Shown here in pieces: positions 1 through 5,934 of a DNA stretch of 10,455 bases. The position numbers and the translations under genes are program-made. This DNA is from Chloroflexota bacterium (GTDB lineage Bacteria > Chloroflexota > Limnocylindria > Limnocylindrales > CSP1-4). Below the pieces are notes generated by a model, which saw only the letters and a program-made list of their open reading frames with translations, made no database searches and had not been told where the DNA came from. The stretch is from contig JACCVB010000380.1 of the NCBI GenBank assembly GCA_013698385.1, positions 1 to 10,455 on the forward strand. The letters are read 5' to 3'. The first letter of the stretch is position 1. Each line of letters begins with the position of its first letter.

Positions 1-365
1 CGGACGAGACGCTCGGGCGCCTCGCGTCGCGCATCGCGCACGTCCTCGAGGGCAAGCACAAGCCGACCTACCAGCCCAGCCTGGACTCGGGCGACCACGT
101 GATCGTGCTCAATGCATCGCGCATCACCGTCACTCGGGACAAGCTGGAAAGCAAGCTCTATATCCGCCACAGCGGCTATCCCGCCGGCTACAAGGAGGAG
201 ACCCTGGGTCACCTCCTGGGCCGTCGTCCCGAGGAAGTCATCCGTCGGGCGGTAAAGGGGATGCTCCCGCACAACCGCCTGGGTGCCCAACAGCTGCGCA
301 AGCTGAAGATCTACCCCGGGACGGATCATCCCCATCAGGCTCAGCAGCCTGAGCCGCTCGCCTGA
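1..365 (+). CDS. rplM: 50S ribosomal protein L13, 3' part (5' end outside window)
   Basis: L13 is an early-assembly protein of the large ribosomal subunit that binds 23S rRNA. The reading frame is open from the first bases of the window: the first full codon is at position 3 and 120 codons precede the TGA at 363-365. The visible protein begins DETLGRLASRIAH, which matches the conserved L13 N-terminal segment. It continues through GDHVIVLNAS, the HSGYPAG segment, the AVKGMLPHNRLG signature and the HPHQAQQPEPL tail. L13 is usually about 140-145 residues, so only some 20-25 N-terminal residues are missing and the C-terminus is complete. A GTG at position 99 is an internal valine codon, not the start. 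The gene lies 18 bases before rpsI, the usual L13-S9 operon order. Recognition is firm. Confidence 0.97.
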   Translation, partial: DETLGRLASRIAHVLEGKHKPTYQPSLDSGDHVIVLNASRITVTRDKLESKLYIRHSGYPAGYKEETLGHLLGRRPEEVIRRAVKGMLPHNRLGAQQLRKLKIYPGTDHPHQAQQPEPLA

Positions 366-366
366 C

Positions 367-372
367 GAGGAG
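367..372 (+). promoter_or_regulatory. Shine-Dalgarno site of rpsI
   Basis: GAGGAG lies between the rplM stop and the rpsI ATG with an 11-base spacer. It supports ATG 384 as the start. It is one of only three clear SD sites in the window, and most other genes here rely on overlap with the gene before. Confidence 0.7.
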
Positions 373-383
373 ATCCAACGATC

Positions 384-782
384 ATGTCCAATCCATCGTT
401 CTACTCCGGGACCGGCCGTCGCAAGACGAGCATCGCCCGCGTTCGGCTCCTGCCGGGCGAGGGTGAGCTGATCATCAACGGGCGCTCCTTCGACGAACAT
501 TTCGGCAATGCCGCCAGCGAGACGGAAGTCCGGCTGCCCTTCCGGGTCACCGGCACGGAAGGCCGCTTCAACGTGATGATCAAGGTCGAAGGTGGCGGGG
601 TCACCGGGCAGGCCGGCGCGATCCGTCATGGCATCGCTCGGGCGCTGCTCGAGGTGGACGAGGCGACCAATCGGGTGCCCCTTCGCCAGGCCGGGCTGCT
701 GACCCGTGATCCGCGCATGAAGGAACGCAAGAAGTACGGCTTGAAGCGTGCCCGGAAGGCGCCCCAGTACACCAAGCGCTGA
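384..782 (+). CDS. rpsI: 30S ribosomal protein S9
   Basis: S9 sits on the head of the small ribosomal subunit, and its basic C-terminal tail reaches the P-site tRNA. The 132-residue protein has the normal family length. It shows the N-terminal YSGTGRRKTSIARVRL segment, the central GGGVTGQAGAIRHGIARAL signature (about residues 71-89) and the conserved C-terminal KKYGLKRARKAPQYTKR ending in the invariant Lys-Arg. The ATG follows a clear SD at 367-372, and the gene comes 18 bases after rplM, so the pair is surely co-transcribed from a promoter upstream of the window. No terminator is visible after it; argF follows within 37 bases, so transcription probably reads on. Nothing is unusual in the protein. 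Confidence 0.98.
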   Translation: MSNPSFYSGTGRRKTSIARVRLLPGEGELIINGRSFDEHFGNAASETEVRLPFRVTGTEGRFNVMIKVEGGGVTGQAGAIRHGIARALLEVDEATNRVPLRQAGLLTRDPRMKERKKYGLKRARKAPQYTKR

Positions 783-802
783 CACGCCGGACGTTCGCAC
801 CA

Positions 803-816
803 CCGATCGCGATCGG
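803..816 (+). repeat. 14-bp perfect palindrome just before argF
   Basis: The sequence CCGATCGCGATCGG is a perfect two-fold palindrome in the 37-base rpsI-argF gap and ends 3 bases before the argF ATG. As RNA it could fold into a 5-bp stem with a CGCG loop. A second palindrome, ATCGGCCGAT (812-821), overlaps it and covers the first two bases of the start codon. It could be an operator or a translational hairpin. It does not resemble the AT-rich ARG box bound by ArgR. Chance is possible in GC-rich DNA where CGATCG is common. Confidence 0.4.
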
Positions 817-819
817 CCG

Positions 820-1800
820 ATGACGGGCCCTGGCTCGCTCCGTGGGCGCGACCTGCTGAGCGTCGCGGACCTGTCCGCGGCCGAGGTCGGGCGGGTCTTT
901 GCCACGGCCGACGGACTCAAGGCCGAGTTCCGGGCCACGCGACGTCATGCCAACCCGCCGCTCGCGGGCCGAACGCTGGCCATGCTCTTCCAGAAGCCGA
1001 GCCTGCGGACCCGGGTGACCTTCGAGGCCGGCATGGCCCAGCTCGGCGGCGCCGCCATCTACCTGCCCGAGGACGCCGTGATGGGCGCCCGCGAGGCGGT
1101 CCGGGATATCGCCCGTAACCTGGAGCGCTTCGTCGACGCGATCGTGGCCCGGACCGGACCGCACGAGGTCGTCCTGGAACTGGCGGCCCAGGCGTCCATC
1201 CCCGTCATCAACGGACTGACCCTGCGCGAGCACCCGTGCCAGGCCCTGGCGGACGTCTTCACCATCCGCGAACACGTGCGCGCGCTCCAGGGCACGGTCG
1301 TGGCCTTCATCGGTGACGGCAACAACGTCTACCACTCCCTGGCGCTGCTCGGTGCCGCGTTCGGGATGGAGGTTCGCCTGGCCCATCCACCGGGCTACGC
1401 GCCGAACAGCGGGATCGTGTCGCGGGCACAGTCCCTGGCCGATGCGACGGGTGGCAGGCTGGTGTTCGGGCGCGATCCGCTGGAGATCGTGCGCGGCGCT
1501 TCGATCGTCTATACGGACGCCTGGACGTCCATGGGCCAGGAGGTGCAGACAGAGGAACGTCGTGACGCGTTCGCCGGCTATCGAGTCGACGATGCGTTGC
1601 TTGACGCTGCCGGTCCGGCAGCGAGGGCGATGCACTGCCTGCCCGCCCATCGAGGCGAGGAGATCACCTCGGCCGTCATGGACGGCGAACGCAGCCTGAT
1701 CTTCGAGCAGTCGGAGAATCGGCTCCACGTCCAGAAGGCGCTCCTGGTCGAGCTGATCGGCGCGTCGACCGTTGGCGCGGACCAAGGCTCCGGCTCGTGA
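820..1800 (+). CDS. argF: Ornithine carbamoyltransferase (anabolic type)
   Basis: It joins carbamoyl phosphate and L-ornithine to give citrulline in arginine synthesis, in the cytoplasm. The 326-residue protein has family length. Visible motifs are the carbamoyl-phosphate loop SLRTR (61-65; the common form is STRTR), HPCQ (138-141), the FIGDGNNVYHSL turn (163-174), the ornithine-loop DAWTSMG (233-239) and HCLP (272-275) with the catalytic cysteine. The SMG loop argues for ornithine rather than aspartate as substrate. ATG 820 is chosen because the fold begins soon after it. An in-frame GTG at 748 would lie inside rpsI and add 24 residues without family resemblance. No SD is seen; the bases before ATG form palindromes instead. 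The gene follows rpsI by 37 bases and its stop overlaps the next gene. Lone argF beside ribosomal genes suggests read-through expression rather than an arginine operon. Confidence 0.95.
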   Translation: MTGPGSLRGRDLLSVADLSAAEVGRVFATADGLKAEFRATRRHANPPLAGRTLAMLFQKPSLRTRVTFEAGMAQLGGAAIYLPEDAVMGAREAVRDIARNLERFVDAIVARTGPHEVVLELAAQASIPVINGLTLREHPCQALADVFTIREHVRALQGTVVAFIGDGNNVYHSLALLGAAFGMEVRLAHPPGYAPNSGIVSRAQSLADATGGRLVFGRDPLEIVRGASIVYTDAWTSMGQEVQTEERRDAFAGYRVDDALLDAAGPAARAMHCLPAHRGEEITSAVMDGERSLIFEQSENRLHVQKALLVELIGASTVGADQGSGS

Positions 1801-2333
1801 GCGGCGCGCTTTACGAGCGTTACAAGGACGCCCTCCGGCGGGTCCTTGGCCGGCTCGACCCGCACCCGGGCGCCGACGAGGGCCGCCCTGACGGGCAGCG
1901 CGATCCCGTCGCCGTCGCGGACGGGACACCCGATCCGATGCCGCAACCCGCAAGCGCCCCGCCATCGCCGCCGACGTTCGATCCACAGGAGGCGATGGTC
2001 CGGCTGGACGCCGCGGCCGACCTCGGCGATCCGACGGCGATCCGCGACCTGGCCCTCGCAGCCGCCACCGGACATCGCGCCGCGGATCAGCCCGACGCGG
2101 CGATCGAGGCGTGCTATCTCGCCCTTGGGTCGACGCCCGCCGACGCCGACCTCCATCTCGCCCTGGCCGAGCTCTATCTGGATCGGGGCTGGCGCACGCT
2201 GGCCGTGGACAAGCTCGTCCTCCTGACCCGTCTCGCCGATCTCGCCGACGATCCGCTCACCCGCGGGCGGCTGTGTGACGTGGCGAGGACACGCCTGGCA
2301 GATGAGCCTCGGCTGACGGCGCTCTGCGAGTAG
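1797..2333 (+). CDS. Uncharacterised TPR-like protein
   Basis: The function is unknown. The 178-residue protein starts at a GTG whose last three bases include the argF TGA (4-base GTGA overlap), which implies translational coupling. Three parts are visible: a helical N-terminus (residues 4-20, beginning ALYERYKDALRR), an acidic and proline-rich linker (about 21-62), and an all-helical Ala/Leu-rich part (63-178). Within the last part, residues about 115-150 fit one tetratricopeptide-type helix pair (LALAELYLDRGW core), with a more degenerate pair before it. There is no signal peptide, no membrane span and no catalytic motif. TPR-like helices suggest protein-protein contact, but no partner can be named. 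From memory, longer TPR proteins of Chloroflexota resemble its two ends, so it may be a shortened relative; this is unverified. It is real: codon use matches its neighbours and it is the last gene before a hairpin. Confidence 0.75.
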   Translation: MSGALYERYKDALRRVLGRLDPHPGADEGRPDGQRDPVAVADGTPDPMPQPASAPPSPPTFDPQEAMVRLDAAADLGDPTAIRDLALAAATGHRAADQPDAAIEACYLALGSTPADADLHLALAELYLDRGWRTLAVDKLVLLTRLADLADDPLTRGRLCDVARTRLADEPRLTALCE

Positions 2334-2357
2334 GGTCGGCCCGAGCCCGCCGACCCT
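2332..2357 (+). terminator. Hairpin at end of argF/TPR transcript, without T-tract
   Basis: AGGGTCGGC (2332-2340) and GCCGACCCT (2349-2357) form a perfect 9-bp stem around an 8-base loop. The left arm begins inside the TAG stop codon of the TPR-like gene. No run of T follows, so this is not a textbook intrinsic terminator. Its place at the end of one gene group and just before a promoter-like element for the next supports a role as terminator or 3'-end stabiliser. The hairpin is seen directly; its role is inferred. Confidence 0.5.
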
Positions 2358-2393
2358 GGGACCGCTGTGGGCCGGGGAACGCGAGGGTCCCGA

Positions 2394-2402
2394 TGCTACA
2401 CT
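2394..2402 (+). promoter_or_regulatory. Extended -10 promoter of cdaA operon (leaderless-type)
   Basis: TGCTACACT carries an extended -10 TG dinucleotide, one spacer base and a TACACT hexamer (4 of 6 matches to TATAAT), an AT-richer spot in very GC-rich DNA. No good -35 hexamer is seen 16-18 bases upstream, as is common with extended -10 promoters. The hexamer ends 9 bases before the cdaA ATG, so transcription would start at or just before the start codon. No SD is present. Transcription start is inferred, not measured. Confidence 0.5.
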
Positions 2403-2411
2403 CGGCCGACG

Positions 2412-3272
2412 ATGCCGCAGCTCTCGAATTCGATCCTCGAACAGGTCCGACTGACGACCCTGATCGACATCGGCATCACGGCGCTCCTGATCTACGGGCT
2501 GTTCAGCCTGATCCGTGGGACCCGTGCGGTTCGCTTGGTCATCGGCGTCAGCGTCCTGATCGTGGTGTATGTCCTGGCGGCGGCGTTCGGCCTCGTGCTG
2601 CTGACGCGGATCCTGCAGGCCGGCGCGGTCGTGGGCCTGTTCGCGCTCGTGGTCATCTTTCAGCCCGAGATCCGACGGGCGCTGGATCGGATCGGCCGGG
2701 TCGGATCGTTCGCCTGGCTGCTCTCGCCGGCCGATTCACGAGCGGTCGACCGGGTGGCCGACGAAGTCGCCAGGGCAGCGGGCGACCTGTCCGCCGAGGG
2801 CCACGGCGCCCTCATCGTGCTCGAGCGGACGACGGGACTGGAGGAGGTGGCAGAGACCGGCGTGATGATCCACGGCGACGTGTCGTCGGACCTGATCCGC
2901 ACGATCTTCGCCCCACGGACGGCCCTCCACGACGGGGCCGTGATCATCCGCGGTGAGACCATCCTCGCCGCCGGGGCGCTCCTCCCGCTGGCCGAGACGA
3001 CGATCCACGTGGAGCGCTTCGGCACCCGCCACCGGGCCGCACTGGGCATCGCCGAGCAGACCGACGCCGTGGTCATCGTCGTGTCCGAGGAGAATGGCCA
3101 GATCAGCCTCGTGGAGCGCTCGCGGATCGTCCGGAACCTGAATGAGGCCCAGCTTGGCCGCTCGATCCGGCACCTGCTGGACCCGAATCACGGCCGGCGT
3201 GGTCGCGGTCTTTCCTGGCGCGCGGATCGTTCCCCGGATCCGAAGTCATCCACCGCACGGGCGCCGCGGTGA
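2412..3272 (+). CDS. cdaA: Diadenylate cyclase CdaA (c-di-AMP synthase, membrane)
   Basis: It condenses two ATP into cyclic di-AMP, a second messenger that in Firmicutes and Actinobacteria controls potassium and osmolyte uptake and cell wall balance. The 286-residue protein has three N-terminal membrane spans (about 17-34, 38-60, 63-83). A DAC (DisA_N) domain follows (about 85-245) with the two catalytic motifs intact: DGA at 174-176 in ALHDGAVI, and RHR at 206-208 in GTRHRAALGI. The segment TDAVVIVVSEENG then follows. The last 35 or so residues are basic and probably disordered. ATG 2412 is chosen because the membrane domain begins right after it and a -10 element sits just upstream; an in-frame GTG at 2367 would lie before that promoter. 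The stop overlaps cdaR by 4 bases. The cdaA-cdaR-glmM order matches Bacillus, Listeria and Staphylococcus, where CdaR and GlmM modulate CdaA. Confidence 0.95.
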   Translation: MPQLSNSILEQVRLTTLIDIGITALLIYGLFSLIRGTRAVRLVIGVSVLIVVYVLAAAFGLVLLTRILQAGAVVGLFALVVIFQPEIRRALDRIGRVGSFAWLLSPADSRAVDRVADEVARAAGDLSAEGHGALIVLERTTGLEEVAETGVMIHGDVSSDLIRTIFAPRTALHDGAVIIRGETILAAGALLPLAETTIHVERFGTRHRAALGIAEQTDAVVIVVSEENGQISLVERSRIVRNLNEAQLGRSIRHLLDPNHGRRGRGLSWRADRSPDPKSSTARAPR

Positions 3273-4528
3273 CCCGAGTCCTTCGGATCATCGTCCACAA
3301 CTGGCCCCTCAAGCTCGCCGCGGTCGGCCTTGCCACGCTGCTCTATGGTGGCCTGGTCCTGTCCCAGAGCACGCTGACCCACCTCGGCGTGGTCCCGGTC
3401 GAATTGCGCGATCAGCCCGAGGACGTGTTCCTCCTGACGACCATCGCGCCGGTGACCGAGATCCGCTACTTCTCGCCCTCCGGCACGCGCCCGATCGATT
3501 CGACGTTCGAGGCATCGGTCGACCTGTCGTCGGTCGTCGCGGGACCGGCGCCCGTCACCGTGCCGATCCGCGTTCGCAGCCTCGACGATCGGATCAACGT
3601 CATCGGGTATGCCCCGGACATCGTGACCATCCAGGTGGACCGTCTCGAGACGAAGCAGGTCCCGGTGGTGGTCGACCACGAGCCGCCGCCCGCCGGCCTC
3701 CAGATCGGCGCGACGGTGACGGTACCCGACCGGGTGGTCGTGTCCGGCCCGGCGTCGGTCGTCCAACGCGTGACGACCGCCCGTGCCGACGTCGTCATCC
3801 AGGCGTCGGGCATCAGCATCGACCAGGAGGTCCCGCTCCTCGCGGTCGATTCGCTGGGCGATGCGGTCAGCCAGATCAACCTCGTCCCTCGCAGCGCCCG
3901 CGTCACGATCCCGGTCTTCTCCGACCTTCGGTCCCGCACGCTGACGGTCAATCCGGTCATCGTCGGCACGCCGGCTCCGGGCTTCGAGATCGCATCCGTC
4001 TCGGTGGCACCGCTGGTCGTGACGGTGGAGGGCGACGCCGAGGAGCTGGCGCCGTTGTCGCGGGTCGATACCGCACCCGTGACGGTCAACGGCGCCTCGT
4101 CCGAATTCACGATCGAGGCTGATCTGTCCGTGCCGAGCGGCGTGGTGCCGGTCGACGCGACGACGGTCGCCGTCACGGTCAAGGTGCGACCCGTCACAGC
4201 GACGCGCTCATTCGAAGTCGGGCTGCGGCTGGTCAACGGCCAGGCCGATCTACGCTACGCCGTGACCGGCGACCGGATCCTGGTGACGGTCGGCGGCTCG
4301 ACTGCCGACCTCGACCGGCTCAACGGCGCGAGCCTCGTCGCGGACCTTGACCTCGCGGCGCTCGATGTCGGGGCTTCTGAGGTGCCGGTCACGATGGACC
4401 TGCCGGCCGGGGTGACGCTCGTCGGGGCAAGCCCGCCAACGATCCGGGTGACGGTCACGGTCCGGCCGGCGTCGCCACCGCCGTCGGGAGCGCCGAGCGA
4501 GGCCCCCAGCGCGACCCCGGGAGGCTGA
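3269..4528 (+). CDS. cdaR: CdaR/YbbR-domain regulator of diadenylate cyclase
   Basis: YbbR-domain proteins of this genomic position bind CdaA through the membrane and tune c-di-AMP output. The 419-residue protein has one N-terminal membrane anchor (about residues 11-33, after the basic start MTRVLRIIVHNW). Four beta-rich YbbR-like repeats of about 85-90 residues follow outside the membrane: roughly 41-127, 128-217, 223-308 and 312-398. Each carries a VPV/TVTV-type strand and most a GF or G-L turn. A Pro/Ser/Ala tail (about 400-419) ends the protein. The start is a GTG overlapping the cdaA stop (GTGA at 3269-3272) with no SD, so translation is probably coupled. It ends 2 bases before glmM. Family and context are firm; regulation of CdaA in this organism is inferred from Firmicutes. 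Confidence 0.9.
   Translation: MTRVLRIIVHNWPLKLAAVGLATLLYGGLVLSQSTLTHLGVVPVELRDQPEDVFLLTTIAPVTEIRYFSPSGTRPIDSTFEASVDLSSVVAGPAPVTVPIRVRSLDDRINVIGYAPDIVTIQVDRLETKQVPVVVDHEPPPAGLQIGATVTVPDRVVVSGPASVVQRVTTARADVVIQASGISIDQEVPLLAVDSLGDAVSQINLVPRSARVTIPVFSDLRSRTLTVNPVIVGTPAPGFEIASVSVAPLVVTVEGDAEELAPLSRVDTAPVTVNGASSEFTIEADLSVPSGVVPVDATTVAVTVKVRPVTATRSFEVGLRLVNGQADLRYAVTGDRILVTVGGSTADLDRLNGASLVADLDLAALDVGASEVPVTMDLPAGVTLVGASPPTIRVTVTVRPASPPPSGAPSEAPSATPGG
4519..4524 (+). promoter_or_regulatory. Shine-Dalgarno site of glmM
   Basis: GGGAGG lies at the very end of cdaR with a 6-base spacer to the glmM ATG at 4531. It is the strongest ribosome binding site in the window after that of glmS. It suggests that glmM is translated on its own as well as by coupling. 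Confidence 0.75.
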
Positions 4529-4530
4529 CC

Positions 4531-5862
4531 ATGTCCCGATTGTTCGGCACGGACGGCATCCGCGGTGTGGCCAACGTGGACCTCAAGCCGAGCCTGGCGA
4601 TGGCCCTGGGTCGCGCGACGGCACGGCGACTGGCCGGCCCCGGCCAGGCGATCGTGGTGGGCCAGGACACCCGCCGCTCGGGCGACATGTTCGTGGCCGC
4701 CCTGACGGCCGGCGCGACGAGCCTCGGCGTGGACGTGCATGTCGTGGGCGTCGTGCCCACGCCGGCGCTCGCCTACCTCGCCCGGACCGGACGCTATGCC
4801 GCCGGGATCATGGTCTCTGCCTCCCACAACCCGGCGGATGACAACGGCCTCAAGGTCCTCGATTCAGACGGCTTGAAGCTCGACGAGCGGGTCGAGGAGG
4901 AACTGGAGCAGCTGATCTGGCGGGAGGCGGACCTGGGCGGCGTCGGCAACGCCGAACTCGGGCGCCAGATCGAGGCCGGCGCGGCGGTCGACGCGTATCG
5001 CGCGCACCGGACGGGCCTCGCGACGGCGGTCGACGCGAGCCGGCTGCACATCGTGCTCGACGGCGCGAACGGCTCCGGCGGCGCGATCGGACGCGAGATC
5101 CTGGCCGCCACCGGCGCACGGGTCGAGGCCATCCACGTGGAACCGGACGGCGTCAACATCAATGTCCGGTGTGGTGCGACCCATCCCGAATCGCTGGCAT
5201 CGGCCGTCGTCGAACGCGGGGCCGACATCGGGTTCGCCCTCGATGGCGACGCGGATCGTCTGATCGCCGTCGATGCCCGCGGGAAGGTGGTCGATGGCGA
5301 CCAGGTCCTGGGGATCCTCGCCCTGGAGCGCCTGGCCGATGGCGGGCTGCCGGGCGGACTCGTCGTCTCCATCCTGTCCAATGGCGGCCTTCAGATGGTG
5401 GTCGAAGCGGCCGGCGGGCAGGTCGTGCGCACCCCGGTCGGGGACAAGTACATCCTCGATGGGATGCAGGTCTCGGGCGCGAGTCTCGGCGGCGAGAAAT
5501 CCGGGCACGTGATCATCCTGGAGCACACGACCTCGGGCGACGGGATCGTGACCGCGCTGGAGGTCCTCCGCGTGATGGTCCACCGCGGCTCCTCCCTTGC
5601 CGACCTCGCGGCCGCGATCCCGATGCTGCCGCAGCAGCAGCGCGCGGTGGCCGCCCGCCACAAGGACCAGTGGGAAGGCGATCCCGTGCTCGGCCGGGCG
5701 ATCGCCGAGGCCACCCGTCGCCTGGACGGACGGGGCCGTGTCCTCGTCCGACCGTCCGGGACGGAGCCTGCCCTGCGGGTCATGGTAGAGGGTCCGGACG
5801 AGGCGCTGGTGATGGAGCTCGCCGACTCCCTCGCGGCGCTTGCCGGGGAGCGACTAAACTAG
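4531..5862 (+). CDS. glmM: Phosphoglucosamine mutase
   Basis: It converts glucosamine-6-phosphate to glucosamine-1-phosphate, the step before GlmU makes UDP-GlcNAc for peptidoglycan and other envelope polymers. The 443-residue protein matches family length (about 445). It has the N-terminal RLFGTDGIRG, the active-site phosphoserine loop SASHNPADDNG (Ser98), the Mg-binding loop DGDADR (238-243), the sugar-binding GEKSGH (321-326) and the phosphate-binding RPSGTEP (407-413). All four mutase domains are complete. The start is ATG with SD at 4519-4524, 2 bases after cdaR. In Bacillus, Lactococcus and Staphylococcus GlmM binds and inhibits CdaA, and the same arrangement here allows that link. A possible -10 hexamer for the next gene lies in its last codons (5855-5860). 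Confidence 0.97.
   Translation: MSRLFGTDGIRGVANVDLKPSLAMALGRATARRLAGPGQAIVVGQDTRRSGDMFVAALTAGATSLGVDVHVVGVVPTPALAYLARTGRYAAGIMVSASHNPADDNGLKVLDSDGLKLDERVEEELEQLIWREADLGGVGNAELGRQIEAGAAVDAYRAHRTGLATAVDASRLHIVLDGANGSGGAIGREILAATGARVEAIHVEPDGVNINVRCGATHPESLASAVVERGADIGFALDGDADRLIAVDARGKVVDGDQVLGILALERLADGGLPGGLVVSILSNGGLQMVVEAAGGQVVRTPVGDKYILDGMQVSGASLGGEKSGHVIILEHTTSGDGIVTALEVLRVMVHRGSSLADLAAAIPMLPQQQRAVAARHKDQWEGDPVLGRAIAEATRRLDGRGRVLVRPSGTEPALRVMVEGPDEALVMELADSLAALAGERLN
5855..5860 (+). promoter_or_regulatory. Possible -10 element upstream of glmS
   Basis: TAAACT overlaps the last codons of glmM. It has 4 of 6 matches to TATAAT and is of the same kind as the cdaA hexamer TACACT, but lacks the extended TG and a recognisable -35. 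It would give a glmS leader of about 65-70 bases. Seven bases after it starts a 3-codon ORF (GTG CCC CAC TGA, 5868-5879). This is weak evidence for an internal promoter. Confidence 0.25.
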
Positions 5863-5907
5863 CGCCCGTGCCCCACTGATCGGAAGCACGACCCGTCGGG
5901 ACGGCCG

Positions 5908-5919
5908 GTGGGCAACCAC
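5908..5919 (+). promoter_or_regulatory. Small GNRA-capped hairpin in glmS leader
   Basis: GTGG and CCAC pair as a 4-bp stem around a GCAA tetraloop, a stable GNRA type. It ends right where the GGAGGT ribosome binding site begins (5920). Another short repeat, CCGT-CGGG-ACGG (5893-5904), lies upstream. The structure leaves the SD free, so it may keep the site open, or it may have no function. It is far too short to be a glmS ribozyme. Confidence 0.3.
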
Positions 5920-5925
5920 GGAGGT
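5920..5925 (+). promoter_or_regulatory. Shine-Dalgarno site of glmS
   Basis: GGAGGT with a 9-base spacer points to ATG 5935 as the glmS start. This decides against the upstream in-frame GTG at 5908, which lies before the SD. Confidence 0.85.
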
Positions 5926-5934
5926 CCGAAGGGC

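Noticed and set aside
748..819. Upstream GTG start for argF inside rpsI
   Set aside because: It would add 24 residues without resemblance to the family and overlap rpsI by 35 bases; ATG 820 gives the normal length.
820..1800. argF product as acetylornithine or aspartate carbamoyltransferase
   Set aside because: The DAWTSMG loop and HCLP motif fit ornithine carbamoyltransferase, and nothing seen marks the acetylornithine form.
601..1986. Long antisense open frame of 461 codons opposite rpsI and argF
   Set aside because: GC-rich DNA gives long open frames opposite real genes. The translation is Arg/Gly-rich with no family resemblance, and rpsI and argF on the + strand are certain.
2371..2402. 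ECF-sigma-type promoter (GGAAC near 2376 as -35)
   Set aside because: The matching -10 motif expected for that class is not present at the right spacing; the extended -10 reading fits better.
3142..4122. Open frame of 326 codons on the + strand over the end of cdaA and most of cdaR
   Set aside because: It is an Arg/Pro/Gly-rich out-of-frame shadow. CdaA and CdaR in their own frames have clear domain structure.
5840..5860. TTGCCG at 5840-5845 as -35 for the TAAACT hexamer
   Set aside because: The spacer would be only 9 bases, too short for a sigma-70-type promoter.
5863..5934. glmS ribozyme in the glmM-glmS gap
   Set aside because: The gap is 72 bases, while the known ribozyme needs roughly 150 or more, and I see neither its core pattern nor its pseudoknot arms.
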